A stretch of DNA of 64,000 nt. Origin: Trichococcus ilyis. GTDB taxonomy: Bacteria > Bacillota > Bacilli > Lactobacillales > Aerococcaceae. Location of the stretch: positions 1 to 64,000 of the forward strand of contig NZ_FNYT01000013.1 of assembly GCF_900109135.1 (NCBI RefSeq), read 5' to 3'. How positions within the stretch are numbered: the first letter of the stretch is position 1; each line of letters opens with the position of its first letter. Below are positions 7,702-16,657 of this stretch, piece by piece. Under the pieces are notes generated by a model, which saw nothing but the letters and a program-made list of their open reading frames with translations, made no database searches and was not told where the DNA came from. A program made the translations under genes and the position numbers.

Positions 7702-8552
7702 TACCGATCGTTGGCCGCAACATCAAAATTTTTTTCAGGGACAAGGCGAATGTCTTCTTCTCCTTGTTGGCAGTGCTGATCATCATCGGACTCTACGTCT
7801 TTTTCTTGGGAAAAAATTTGGCGAACGCACTTGGGGACTCGGTTGGCGCGCAGTATGTCATGGACAGCTGGATCATGTCCGGTGTCATCTCGGTCTCTGG
7901 AGTCACGACAACGATGGGGGCATTCGCCGTCATGATCGATGACCGGGCCAATAAGATATTGAAGGACTTTACGGTCTCGCCGATCCGTTCCAGCAGATTG
8001 GCGGCAGCCTATATCCTGAGCTCAGTGGTGGTGGGCTTCATCATGAGCCTCGTCACATTCGTGTTGGCTGAAGCATACATCTTCCTAAGCGGAGGCAATC
8101 TGTTGGCTCCGCTTGCCATGCTGAAGATGCTCGGCCTGATCCTGCTCACGGTCTTGACGAGCAGCGCGCTGGTCTATTTCCTGACTTCCTTCTTCAATAG
8201 CCAAAACGCATTCGCGACAGCCAGCACCATCATCGGCACCATCATCGGCTTCCTTGCCGGTGTCTATGTGCCGATCGGACAGTTCTCGGATAGCGTGCAG
8301 ACGATCATCAAGCTTTTTCCGATGACCTATTCGGCTTCCTTGATGAGGCAAGTGATGATGGAGGAACCTTTGGATATTTCCTTCGCAGGCGCTCCGGTTG
8401 AAGCGCTGGATGCCTTCAAACTGATGATGGGCCATACCATCCGCTTCGGTGAAACCGCCGTGACACCCTTCACCAGCATCCTCATCCTGATCGGCACAGC
8501 GCTGTTGCTTTACGGGCTGTCCATCCTGAACATCTCCAGAAAAGCGAAATAA
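7698..8552 (+). CDS. ABC-2 exporter, membrane subunit
   Basis: A 284-residue integral membrane permease of the ABC-2 class with about six predicted helices: a first helix near residues 20-40, then a large loop, and five further hydrophobic segments ending near LIGTALLLYGLSIL. DDRANKILKDFTVSPI is the characteristic cytoplasmic segment that couples to the ATPase. Translation is coupled to the ATPase gene by a 4-base overlap, and a bidirectional terminator follows. No adjacent regulator or substrate enzyme points to what is exported. Confidence 0.88.
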   Translation: MIPIVGRNIKIFFRDKANVFFSLLAVLIIIGLYVFFLGKNLANALGDSVGAQYVMDSWIMSGVISVSGVTTTMGAFAVMIDDRANKILKDFTVSPIRSSRLAAAYILSSVVVGFIMSLVTFVLAEAYIFLSGGNLLAPLAMLKMLGLILLTVLTSSALVYFLTSFFNSQNAFATASTIIGTIIGFLAGVYVPIGQFSDSVQTIIKLFPMTYSASLMRQVMMEEPLDISFAGAPVEALDAFKLMMGHTIRFGETAVTPFTSILILIGTALLLYGLSILNISRKAK

Positions 8553-8554
8553 GC

Positions 8555-8595
8555 AAAGAACCGATGGCGCTCAATGCGAGGCCATCGGTTCTTTC
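8555..8595. terminator. Bidirectional terminator between convergent genes
   Basis: AAAGAACCGATGGC (8555-8568) and GCCATCGGTTCTTT (8581-8594) pair perfectly. A/T tails on both sides serve the exporter on the plus strand and the nucleoid-associated gene on the minus strand. Confidence 0.9.
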
Positions 8596-8599
8596 GTGA

Positions 8600-9601
8600 T
8601 CAGAACAAGTTCTTGATCTTCTCGATGTTTTTGATGATGACCGATGTGGTGCCGTCGGGATTGTTGATGAATTCCACGACGTCCGGGTCTTTGTAGAGCT
8701 CGAGCGGAATGCTGATTTCGATGCCATTATCGAGCCGGAATTTTTGTTTGGAATATTTCGGCCCGGCGACCGCCGCTTCCGCCGGGGCCCGGTCGACATA
8801 GCCCAGTTCCTCGACCTGTTCGAAATATTTCTGTTTTTTGGCGAAGTTGTCGCCGAACAAGGCCTCAGCGATTTTTTCGTTATCGATGAGGTTATCTTCC
8901 TGCATGCTGGTGACGATGGCTTCCTTCGTTTCGGCCAATACTTGGAATTCCTCGTCATTGAACGCTTTGCTTGTCTTTTGGACTGCCTTCTTGATGATCG
9001 AGATGTTCTCCTTCAGGCTCGGTTTCGGCGTGTCTTCGAGGAACATTTCCGTGAAGTAGTTCACCTTTTCGCCCAGCTCCGCGATCATGTGTTTTTTCTC
9101 GATGACATGATAGACCATCTGCTCCAGGTTCACCACCAGGCCTTCCTGGATGGCTTGCCTTTGCGAAGGCAGGATGGCACGGTTCAAGATGATCTGGTTG
9201 GTCAAAACATCGCTCTCATAGGAAACAAAGTGCGTATAGCTGTCCGAGTAATTCAGCTTGAACAACCCGAGGCAGGGCACTTCGTCCAATTCAAAATGCG
9301 CGATCAGCAGATCGGCGGGCGGGATCTCGGGATTCAACTTGGTCAGATTGAAGAACTTTTCCGACAAGGCTTTCGTGCCTTCGATAAAGTCGCTTTGGCA
9401 ATTCCTGAACAGGGCAGGCATCGGATTGTCCTCTCCCAAAAATCCATCCTTCATGCTGTCGGAATCTTCGACCTTTGCGACCATCGCTTCGATGTATTCG
9501 ATCATCATGCGTTCCGATGTATCCAAACCGGCATAGGAATAGATCGGCTCATTCGTGTTGATGTCAAAAATGTGTAATATGGCTTCTTTGATGCGTATCA
9601 A
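8600..9601 (-). CDS. 37-kDa nucleoid-associated protein (YejK/NdpA family)
   Basis: A soluble protein of about 333 residues matching the NA37/YejK family in length and features: N-terminal IRIKEAILHIFD, DLLIAHFELDEVPCLGLFKLNY in the middle and a C-terminal region ending VVEFINNPDGTTSVIIKNIEKIKNLF. E. coli YejK associates with the nucleoid and affects DNA topology; the role in Gram-positive species is poorly defined. I chose the TTG at 9601 because GGAGG stands 9 bases upstream; a GTG at 9652 would add 17 charged residues without a good ribosome binding site. It is monocistronic, divergent from the exporter gene at 9745. Family call is from remembered features, not a search. Confidence 0.75.
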   Translation of the reverse strand: MIRIKEAILHIFDINTNEPIYSYAGLDTSERMMIEYIEAMVAKVEDSDSMKDGFLGEDNPMPALFRNCQSDFIEGTKALSEKFFNLTKLNPEIPPADLLIAHFELDEVPCLGLFKLNYSDSYTHFVSYESDVLTNQIILNRAILPSQRQAIQEGLVVNLEQMVYHVIEKKHMIAELGEKVNYFTEMFLEDTPKPSLKENISIIKKAVQKTSKAFNDEEFQVLAETKEAIVTSMQEDNLIDNEKIAEALFGDNFAKKQKYFEQVEELGYVDRAPAEAAVAGPKYSKQKFRLDNGIEISIPLELYKDPDVVEFINNPDGTTSVIIKNIEKIKNLF

Positions 9602-9744
9602 TTCGTTCAACCTCCGTTTTCGTTCACGCTTATCAGTATCCCACAAAATCACCTTTCGGACAAAGCAAAAATATCAGCTTTCTATTTGTCTGACCATCGC
9701 ATATAATAATGATATTTGAAAACGTAAAGGAATGGAGGGGTCGC

Positions 9745-10674
9745 ATGTCTCAATACAAATCCGGCGTGCTGTTTACCGTTGTGGGGGCTCTGTTATGGGG
9801 GATTTCGGGGACCAGCGGACAGTTTCTGCTGCAGCAGCGCGGGTTGACCTCCAGCTGGCTGGTCGCCGTCAGAATGCTGATGGCCGGCCTGATCTTGTTG
9901 GTGCTGTGCTACAAAAAAGAAAAGGGAGCCGTCTTTCGGGTCTGGAGAGAGAAGCGGGACCGCAGGGATCTGTTCCTGTTCGCGGCTTTTGGGCTGTCCT
10001 TTTGCCAATACACCTATTTTGCGACCATCAGCCATTCGAACGCAGGAACGGCTACAGTCCTGCAATTTTTGGCTCCGGTCCTGATCATGGTTTACCTGTC
10101 CGTCAAGAACAGGAAATTGCCGAGGCCAGCCGAGATGGCAGCCATCGTTTTTGCCGTCGCCGGCATTTTTCTGTTGGCCACCCACGGCCGCTTAGACAGC
10201 CTGGCCATATCGCAGAAGGCCTTGATGTACGGGCTCTTGTCAGCTGTGTCCGTCGTCATCTACAATCTGCAGCCTGCCCGTCTGATCAAAACTTATGGAA
10301 CACTGCTCGCTTTGGGATGGGGGATGCTGCTGGGCGGTGTTCTGCTTTCGCTGGTCTACCGGCCTTGGCGGATCATCGGCACCTGGGATGCTGCAGCCTT
10401 TGCTGCCTTGCTGGTCATCATCCTGTTGGGGACGGTCATTTCCTTCAGCCTCTACCTGGAAGGGGTGCATCGCATCGGTGCAACTGTCGGAAGCATGCTT
10501 TCGTCGGCCGAACCGCTTTCTGCGACGTTCCTTTCCGTTTTTTGGCTCGGGACCAGTCTGCATTGGACGGATCTGCTCGGCATCGCCCTGATCTTGTCCA
10601 CAGTGTTCTTGCTGACGCTGAAATCAAAGCCAGTGCACGCGAGCGAGGCTATCCATACCGAACCAAATAGCTGA
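9745..10674 (+). CDS. EamA/DMT-family transporter
   Basis: A 309-residue membrane protein with about ten hydrophobic segments in two repeats of five, the layout of the drug/metabolite transporter superfamily. VGALLWGISGTSGQFLL opens the first EamA repeat, and LGTVISFSLYLEGVHRIGATVGSMLSSAEPLSATFLSVFWLGTSL is the conserved end of the second. Relatives export amino acids or other metabolites. The ATG at 9745 follows GGAGGGG; an ATG at 9709 lacks such a site. It is monocistronic with its own terminator. The substrate is unknown. Confidence 0.88.
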   Translation: MSQYKSGVLFTVVGALLWGISGTSGQFLLQQRGLTSSWLVAVRMLMAGLILLVLCYKKEKGAVFRVWREKRDRRDLFLFAAFGLSFCQYTYFATISHSNAGTATVLQFLAPVLIMVYLSVKNRKLPRPAEMAAIVFAVAGIFLLATHGRLDSLAISQKALMYGLLSAVSVVIYNLQPARLIKTYGTLLALGWGMLLGGVLLSLVYRPWRIIGTWDAAAFAALLVIILLGTVISFSLYLEGVHRIGATVGSMLSSAEPLSATFLSVFWLGTSLHWTDLLGIALILSTVFLLTLKSKPVHASEAIHTEPNS

Positions 10675-10681
10675 ATTCCGG

Positions 10682-10715
10682 AAAAACGTGGTGCCTCAAA
10701 GCATCACGTTTTTTT
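10682..10715 (+). terminator. Terminator of the EamA gene
   Basis: AAACGTGGTGC pairs with GCATCACGTTT (one wobble) around CTCAAA and runs into a T tract. Confidence 0.9.
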
Positions 10716-10814
10716 CCATAGCGTCATAATTTCTATACAGGATCATTTGTTCTATAATATAGACAGGTAAACGTCAGGTTATGAGGATGGTCAATTCAGA
10801 AATGAGGGGCTAAC

Positions 10815-12248
10815 ATGGTGAAAAAAACGAAGATTGTCTGCACGATCGGACCGGCCAGCGATTCCGTCGATGTGCTGGTAAGGATGATGAACAGCGGCAT
10901 GAATGTGGCGCGGCTGAATTTTTCGCACGGGGAACATGAAACGCATCTGGCCAGTCTGAATAATGTCAGGGAAGCTGCACGGTTGGCGAACAAAAATATA
11001 GGGATCATGATGGATATCCAGGGACAGAAAATCCGGACAAACAAAATGACAAATGACGCCGTTACGTTGGTTTCCGGGGAATCGGTAACCATCAGCATGG
11101 AACCCGTACTGGGAACAAAAGAAAAGTTCTCCGTCACCTATCCGGAACTTGTCAATGATGTGACGATCGGCATGCATATTTTGATCGATGACGGGCTTTT
11201 GGTTCTGGAGATCACGGACATCAATTATGAAGCCAAAGAAATCATCGCCGTAGTCCAAGTGGACGGCATCCTGAAGAATTCAAAAGGCATCAATGTGCCG
11301 GAAGCCAAATTCAGCATGCCCGGACTGACGGAAAAGGATGCTTCGGATATCCGCTTCGGCGTCCAGCAGGGAGTGGACTTCATCGCTGCCAGCTTTGTCC
11401 GCAGGGCAAGTGATATACTGGAGATTATCAAAATCCTGGAAGAGATGGATGCGACGGACACGCAGATCATCGCCAAAATCGAAAACCAGGAAGGCGTCCA
11501 GAACGCCGAAGAGATCCTCAAAGTGTGCAGCGGCTTGATGGTGGCGCGCGGCGATTTGGGTGTGGAAATCAACGGGGGCGACGTGCCGATCGTCCAGAAA
11601 GATCTGATCCGCAAATGCAACCTGCTCGGCAAACAAGTCATCACCGCCACGCAGATGTTGGATTCCATGCAATGGAATCCGCGGCCGACGCGCGCCGAAG
11701 CGAGCGATGTCGCGAATGCGATATTTGATGGGACGGATGCCATCATGCTTTCCGGCGAGTCCGCTGTCGGCCAGTATCCCGTGGAAACCGTAGCGATGAT
11801 GGCGCGGATCGCGGAACGGACGGAGGAAGCCCTAGAGGCAAATGGCGGCAACCTGTCCACCATGTCTTTATTCGATAAGGCATCCGTTACCGAAGCTATC
11901 AGCCAAGCTGCAGCGCGCACCGTCATGAATCTGGGCATCAAGACCATCGTAGCCGCAACCAGCTCCGGGCATACGGCCCGCATGATCTCCAAATACCGGC
12001 CGAAAGCGAATATTTTGGCGGCAACCTACAGCGAAAGGGTCCAGCGAGGACTGGCGCTTGTCTGGGGTGTTCAGGCTTTCGTGATCGAAGAGCCTGAAAA
12101 TGTCGATGATATGCTGAGCAAGGTAACCGCATTGGCTACCGAGAAGGGCTTTGCGCAACCTGGAGAAGCCATCGTCATCACTGCAGGGACGCCGATAAAA
12201 GAAAGCGGCACGACCAATCTGATGAAGATCGAACGGATCCCCGATTGA
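10815..12248 (+). CDS. pyk: Pyruvate kinase with K+-independent signature
   Basis: Catalyses phosphoenolpyruvate + ADP to pyruvate + ATP. The 477-residue protein has the full three-domain core: KIVCTIGPAS at the N terminus, NFSHG, catalytic lysine in AKIENQEGV, metal-binding MVARGDLGVE, the ATQMLDSM loop, GTDAIMLSGESAVGQYPVE and a complete C-terminal allosteric domain. It lacks the extra PEP-utiliser-like domain of Bacillus pyruvate kinases. At residues 67-75 it reads DIQGQKIRT where the usual enzyme reads DTKGPEIRT. Ile-Gln-Lys at these positions mark the K+-independent branch, whose lysine replaces the potassium ion. A second, K+-dependent enzyme may exist elsewhere. TATAAT at 10753-10758 is the likely -10. 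Confidence 0.95.
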   Translation: MVKKTKIVCTIGPASDSVDVLVRMMNSGMNVARLNFSHGEHETHLASLNNVREAARLANKNIGIMMDIQGQKIRTNKMTNDAVTLVSGESVTISMEPVLGTKEKFSVTYPELVNDVTIGMHILIDDGLLVLEITDINYEAKEIIAVVQVDGILKNSKGINVPEAKFSMPGLTEKDASDIRFGVQQGVDFIAASFVRRASDILEIIKILEEMDATDTQIIAKIENQEGVQNAEEILKVCSGLMVARGDLGVEINGGDVPIVQKDLIRKCNLLGKQVITATQMLDSMQWNPRPTRAEASDVANAIFDGTDAIMLSGESAVGQYPVETVAMMARIAERTEEALEANGGNLSTMSLFDKASVTEAISQAAARTVMNLGIKTIVAATSSGHTARMISKYRPKANILAATYSERVQRGLALVWGVQAFVIEEPENVDDMLSKVTALATEKGFAQPGEAIVITAGTPIKESGTTNLMKIERIPD

Positions 12249-12290
12249 TTGCGCTGCACTGATCGGGATGTTTTTCTGAAGGGAAATAAA

Positions 12291-12329
12291 AAAATGCGGG
12301 GCCGCCGGTTTTTGGCGGCCCCGCATTTT
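12291..12329 (+). terminator. Terminator of pyk
   Basis: AAAATGCGGGGCCGCC (12291-12306) and GGCGGCCCCGCATTTT (12314-12329) form a perfect 16-bp stem with a 7-base loop; A/T tails allow use in both directions. Confidence 0.95.
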
Positions 12330-12437
12330 CCTATAGTGTAGGAATGTATAAAATTTTCTGTATTCAAAAGTGCATCAACTTAGGTGGTTTACAGTATTGC
12401 AAAATATTCTATGCATCCCAGAACGTTGTCCAGCTTC

Positions 12438-12539
12438 ACGGGTTAGCCCTTCGGAAATTAGATAAATCGTGCCTATTGCGCTCTACGATGCTCAGTCGGC
12501 ACGATTTCCTAAATTTCTTTCAGGGCTGAACGAACCCGT
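12438..12539. repeat. Long imperfect palindrome between pyk and argH
   Basis: Bases 12438-12473 pair with 12498-12539 almost end to end: ACGGGTT/AACCCGT, AGCCCT/AGGGCT, GGAAATTAG/CTAAATTTC and AAATCGTGCC/GGCACGATTT, closing on a 24-base loop. It is separate from the pyk terminator and has only an interrupted T stretch on its right side. It could be a small noncoding RNA, a MITE-like repeat or a terminator remnant. No second copy occurs in this window. Confidence 0.65.
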
Positions 12540-12556
12540 TCCGCTTTTCTTTTTGG

Positions 12557-13948
12557 TCACGAAATGATTTGGTAGTCTTCCAATTTTGTTTTGACTGCCT
12601 CGATGTGCTCCTTCACGCGTTCCGGTGCCGGACCCCCGGCTACATTCCGGCGGATGACGCATTCCTTCAGGTCAACCTTCTTGTAGATGGCTTCATCAAA
12701 GGCATCCGAGTGCTTTTTGTACATCTCCAACGGGAAGTTTTCCAGCGTCAGGTTCTGTTCTTCGCATTCCTTCAGGATATTTCCGGTGATTTTGTAAGCA
12801 TCACGGAAAGGGATGCCTTTTTCGACCAGGAAGTCGGCGCAGTCTGTGGCATTCAGGTAGCCTTTTTGCGAAGCCGTCAGCATGGCTGTTTCAATCACGT
12901 CCATATCGTTCAGCATCGCAGGCAGGATCTCCAGACAGAATGTGACCGTGTCGATCGCTTCGAACAGCAATTCTTTTTCTTCCTGCATGTCTTTGTTGTA
13001 TGCGAGCGGCAAACCTTTCATCAAAGTCAATACGCCCATCAAATCGCCGAAGACGCGGCCGGATTTTCCGCGCAGCAGTTCCGCGATGTCCGGATTTTTC
13101 TTCTGCGGCATGATGCTGGAGCCGGAGGAGAACGTATCGCGGATTTTCACAAAGCCGAACTCCTGTGATGACCAGATGATGACTTCTTCAGCCAGACGGG
13201 AAATGTGGACCATGATGATCGACATATCCGCCAACATTTCCAGGGAATGATCGCGATCGGATACGCCATCGAGACTGTTATGGGAAAAATCCTTGAATCC
13301 GAGCGCTTCAGCTGTGAAAGCGCGGTCCAATGGCAAGGTGGTTGTCGCAAGCGCGGCACTGCCCAACGGCAAATAATGCAGGACCCGTTCTTTGGCGTCA
13401 TCCAGACGGGATTTGTCCCTCAGGAACATCTCGGTGTAAGCCATCAGGTGATGGGCAAAAGTGATGGGTTGGGCTCGTTGCAGATGGGTATAACCAGGCA
13501 TGATCGTTTCCAGATGCTGTTCGGCTTTTTCGCTCAATGCGAGGGCAACGTTGGCAGCAAGGCCGGAGAGATGCTCCAAAGCAGAAACAGAATACAGCTT
13601 CAGGGCAGTCGCTACCTGATCATTGCGGCTTCTTCCCGTGTGGACCTTCTTGCCGATGGCGCCAAGGCGACGCGTCAGTTCCGCTTCCAGGAAGCTGTGG
13701 ATATCCTCTTCCGAAAAATCGATGTTGAGATCGCCATCCTGCAGTTCATCATTCATCTTTCCAAGTTCATTGACGAGTGCATCCGCTTCTTCGCGGGGGA
13801 TGATTTCGGTTTTGCCCAACATTTTTGCGTGAGCGATACTTCCGGCGATATCCGCATAGACCAGGCGGGCATCCGCATCGATGGATGAATTGAATTCAAA
13901 TGCCTTTTCATTCATGGTACCGTGATAATTGTTTGACCAAATTGCCAT
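12557..13948 (-). CDS. argH: Argininosuccinate lyase or close relative
   Basis: A 463-residue member of the aspartase/fumarase superfamily that by family splits argininosuccinate into arginine and fumarate. The flexible signature loop GSSIMPQKKNPD (about 275-286), HTGRSRNDQ (about 105-113) and TPGYTHLQRAQPI-like PGYTHLQRAQP are all present, as is the C-terminal GGPAPERV segment. GAGGAGGAAATT precedes the ATG. No argG, which would normally be its partner, lies near; instead it sits 101 bases after an M20 amidohydrolase on the same strand. The lyase may therefore act in a degradative route or pair with a distant argG. Residues do not let me tell these apart. Confidence 0.85.
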   Translation of the reverse strand: MAIWSNNYHGTMNEKAFEFNSSIDADARLVYADIAGSIAHAKMLGKTEIIPREEADALVNELGKMNDELQDGDLNIDFSEEDIHSFLEAELTRRLGAIGKKVHTGRSRNDQVATALKLYSVSALEHLSGLAANVALALSEKAEQHLETIMPGYTHLQRAQPITFAHHLMAYTEMFLRDKSRLDDAKERVLHYLPLGSAALATTTLPLDRAFTAEALGFKDFSHNSLDGVSDRDHSLEMLADMSIIMVHISRLAEEVIIWSSQEFGFVKIRDTFSSGSSIMPQKKNPDIAELLRGKSGRVFGDLMGVLTLMKGLPLAYNKDMQEEKELLFEAIDTVTFCLEILPAMLNDMDVIETAMLTASQKGYLNATDCADFLVEKGIPFRDAYKITGNILKECEEQNLTLENFPLEMYKKHSDAFDEAIYKKVDLKECVIRRNVAGGPAPERVKEHIEAVKTKLEDYQIIS

Positions 13949-14049
13949 AATTTCCTCCTCGGCAGGGGCTTCCTTCGGTGTGATTCACCAAACAGCTTCC
14001 CTGACTCATTTTGATGGTGTTTTATTACGATTTTGTGATTGTGCTGTTC

Positions 14050-15288
14050 TTAGCTTGCTTCCGTCAATTGTACAATTGTTTCGAATGCGAGTTCAATCCC
14101 TTTTTGCAATTGCGCATAATCTGTCCATTCTTCCGGTGTATGGCTGATGCCGTCTTTGCTTGGGACGAAAATCAGGCCGGTATCCGTGAAACTGGCGAAT
14201 ATCATGGCATCGTGCCCGGCACCGCTGACCATTTTCCGATAATGCAGACCCATTTTTTCGCAATTCCGGATCAGATGGGATTGGATGCCCACTGCCATCG
14301 CGACCGGTTCTGCATAGAGCAACTCCTCAGTGCTGAAAGTGATGCCCGGACTCGTTGCATCCGTCAAAAGCTTCTCGATTTTCTTGAGGATTCGCTGGAG
14401 GGTGTCGTCGTTGGCGGAACGGATATCAACTGTGAAATCGACTTGGTTCGGGATGACGTTGGCGCCGTTCGGAAGGACGTTCAGTTTTCCGACGGTGAGA
14501 ACCGGCTTGTCCGGCTCAGTCAGAACTAAGCCCGGCAACTCCTTCAGAACCGATACGGCCGCCACCAAGGCATCGGCGCGCCTGTCCATAGGGGTGGTTC
14601 CCGCATGTCCGGATTTTCCTCGGGCTGTGATGCGGATTTCGGTCATGCCGACGATTGTATCGACGATGCCCACGTCCAGGCAAGTCTCTTCCAATAACGG
14701 CCCTTGTTCGATATGCAATTCCAGAAAGGCTTTTACATCGCTTCCGGTGCGTCGGGCCAAACCGATTTTAGCAGCGTTGAACCCCAGCATTGCCATCGCT
14801 TCGGCTGCGGATACCCCAGTATGGTCCTTCATTTCATGCAGATCAGCGGTGGTGATTTGGCCGGCCAGCATGCGTGAACCCAAGACGCCGCCACCGAAGC
14901 GGGAGCCTTCCTCTTCAATCATTGCGAGCACTTCCAGCGGATATCGGGGTTTCAAGCCCTGTTCCCGAAACAACGCTGCCACTTCAAGGCCGGCAACGAC
15001 TCCAGCAGGGCCATCGAAGGAGCCGCCGTTCGGGACGCTGTCAAAATGAGAGCCGATGATGACCGCGGGCGCATTCTTCAGCGTACCTTCCAAACGCCCG
15101 TAAATGTTTCCGACCGCATCTTCCCTCACGGCAAGCCCGATAGCGCTCATCTCCTGTTTGATGTAACGACGAGCGTCTTCGTCTTCCTTGCTGTAGGAAA
15201 GCCTGGTCGTGCCCTGTCCGGGGGTTGCAGTAAAGCGGGCAATCGCTTCAATCTGGGTCTTGATGCGTTGTTCATTGGTCTTGAACAT
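14050..15288 (-). CDS. M20-family amidohydrolase (N-carbamoyl-amino acid hydrolase / allantoate amidohydrolase type)
   Basis: A two-zinc M20 peptidase-family enzyme of about 412 residues. Metal ligands appear in GSHFDSVPNGGSFDGPAGV, EEEGSRFGGGVLGSRM and HIEQGPLLE, and the lid-domain substrate motif is GHAGTTPMDRRADA; SGAGHDAMI carries the last ligand. This set is characteristic of the hydantoinase/carbamoylase branch, which hydrolyses N-carbamoyl-L-amino acids, ureidopropionate or allantoate and releases ammonia and CO2. The ATG at 15288 begins MFKTNEQ as in homologues; a GTG at 15324 with TAAGGA upstream is the alternative. It is upstream of argH on the same strand, probably in one transcript. 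Which ureido compound it cleaves is unknown. Confidence 0.85.
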   Translation of the reverse strand: MFKTNEQRIKTQIEAIARFTATPGQGTTRLSYSKEDEDARRYIKQEMSAIGLAVREDAVGNIYGRLEGTLKNAPAVIIGSHFDSVPNGGSFDGPAGVVAGLEVAALFREQGLKPRYPLEVLAMIEEEGSRFGGGVLGSRMLAGQITTADLHEMKDHTGVSAAEAMAMLGFNAAKIGLARRTGSDVKAFLELHIEQGPLLEETCLDVGIVDTIVGMTEIRITARGKSGHAGTTPMDRRADALVAAVSVLKELPGLVLTEPDKPVLTVGKLNVLPNGANVIPNQVDFTVDIRSANDDTLQRILKKIEKLLTDATSPGITFSTEELLYAEPVAMAVGIQSHLIRNCEKMGLHYRKMVSGAGHDAMIFASFTDTGLIFVPSKDGISHTPEEWTDYAQLQKGIELAFETIVQLTEAS

Positions 15289-15492
15289 ATCTATTCGTAC
15301 ACGTCCTTTCTTGATGGCACCCAATCCTTAGGAAATATATGAAGGTGCATGCGTTCTCATTTTTTTTTAATTTTTATTTTCTATATTGAATCCTAGAGCA
15401 AATACTCCCAAAAAGCAAGAAAAATCAAGGATAATCATGACAAAATGAGTATAAAAATGAGAGGATGCAATGAAAAACGCCGAAAATCGCCA

Positions 15493-15521
15493 TTGACAGG
15501 GGCATAACAGCACGTTACAAT
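15493..15521 (+). promoter_or_regulatory. Sigma-A promoter of the C26 amidotransferase gene
   Basis: TTGACA (15493-15498), 17 bases, TACAAT (15516-15521). The implied leader is about 230 bases before the ATG at 15762. I see only weak hairpin potential in it and no recognisable riboswitch. The rest of the 473-base gap back to the M20 gene is AT-rich with no gene. Confidence 0.75.
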
Positions 15522-15761
15522 AGCATTAATTTATTTTAAATGTGAATTTGGTGAAAAAATTAAGCGAAAAGCAATGTTTGACCTAAGAAATTAAGAAAGA
15601 ACTGCTGTTGCCAGTTTCTTGAAATAAGATCCGACGATCCATGCGCATGGGTGTATCATAGATGCAGATGTGCTTTTTTGTACGAAAGCGGACCTGAAAA
15701 CGAAGTGAACGCTTTTCCGGTGGTACTTCATTAGAAAATAATGTGACGGGAGGAACAATGG

Positions 15762-16511
15762 ATGAAACCGATTATTGGAATTGGCGGCAACCATCTGACT
15801 GCTGAACTCGGCAACCAGATGGAAAAAACATACACACCGCAAGGCTTTGTCGATGGTGTACAAGTAGCAGGGGGGATTCCGCTCGTGATTCCCATCAGCG
15901 ACCCGATGGATGCAGAGCATTACATCAACGCTGTGGACGGATTGATTTTGGCAGGCGGGCAGGATGTGTCACCGATTCTTTACGATGAGGAGCCGACGCA
16001 CCGATTGGGTGTCACGCATCCGGCAAGGGACGCTTTCGAAATCGCGCTGGCGAGAGAGGCGTACAACCAGTGCAAGCCGATTTTTGCGGTGTGCCGCGGT
16101 ATGCAGCTGATCAATGTCGCTTTTGGCGGAAGCCTGCATCAGGATATCAGCCAGCTGGAAGAGTATGATGTCCAACATGACCAAAAAACGAACATCCAGT
16201 ATGCATCCCATTCGATTTCGATCGCACCGAATAATTTCCTGCGTTCCTTTTTAGGGGAGAAGCACCTCGTCAACTCGTTCCATCACCAAGGCGTCAAGGA
16301 ACTGGCGGAGCCTTTTGAGGCCATCGCTTGGAGCTCAGACGGGCTGATCGAAGCCTTCCAGGCAAAAGAAAGAAGCCAAAACATCTTCGCGGTGCAGTGG
16401 CATCCGGAATTTATGCTTGCCTCCTCCCAGAAAATGCAATATTTCTTTGATGAAATCGTCTTCCTGGCGGGAACGGGCATCCATTATCAAGACAACGTGA
16501 TCCATTATTAA
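15762..16511 (+). CDS. Class-I glutamine amidotransferase-like hydrolase (peptidase C26, PuuD-like)
   Basis: A 249-residue cytoplasmic hydrolase of the gamma-glutamyl-GABA hydrolase group. The nucleophile cysteine is in AVCRGMQLINVAFGG (about residue 112) and the catalytic histidine and glutamate are in FAVQWHPEF near residues 212-220. VDGLILAGGQDVSP forms the oxyanion-hole region and SFHHQGVK is the typical internal motif. Such enzymes remove glutamate from gamma-glutamyl compounds, as in putrescine or spermidine breakdown. It stands alone with its own promoter and terminator, so the substrate is not indicated by context. The ATG at 15762 follows GGGAGGAA; an ATG four bases earlier is out of frame. 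Confidence 0.88.
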   Translation: MKPIIGIGGNHLTAELGNQMEKTYTPQGFVDGVQVAGGIPLVIPISDPMDAEHYINAVDGLILAGGQDVSPILYDEEPTHRLGVTHPARDAFEIALAREAYNQCKPIFAVCRGMQLINVAFGGSLHQDISQLEEYDVQHDQKTNIQYASHSISIAPNNFLRSFLGEKHLVNSFHHQGVKELAEPFEAIAWSSDGLIEAFQAKERSQNIFAVQWHPEFMLASSQKMQYFFDEIVFLAGTGIHYQDNVIHY

Positions 16512-16516
16512 GAATC

Positions 16517-16563
16517 GTTCAGAAACCTGCGGCCATCCGGTTGTTTGGTTTCTGAACTTTTTT
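16517..16563 (+). terminator. Terminator of the C26 gene
   Basis: GTTCAGAAACC pairs perfectly with GGTTTCTGAAC and is followed by six or more T. Confidence 0.9.
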
Positions 16564-16657
16564 GTTCATGCGCCTCTGCTAAAAAATAGCTAAAGAGCGC
16601 GGTATGGATTAAAATGGATGTAAGAAGAACGCCAATGGTAGCTGGGAGGCCAAATTT

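Noticed and set aside
13205-13888. 227-codon plus-strand frame inside argH
   Set aside because: Antisense to argH, which has complete family motifs; the frame has no ribosome binding site or domain.
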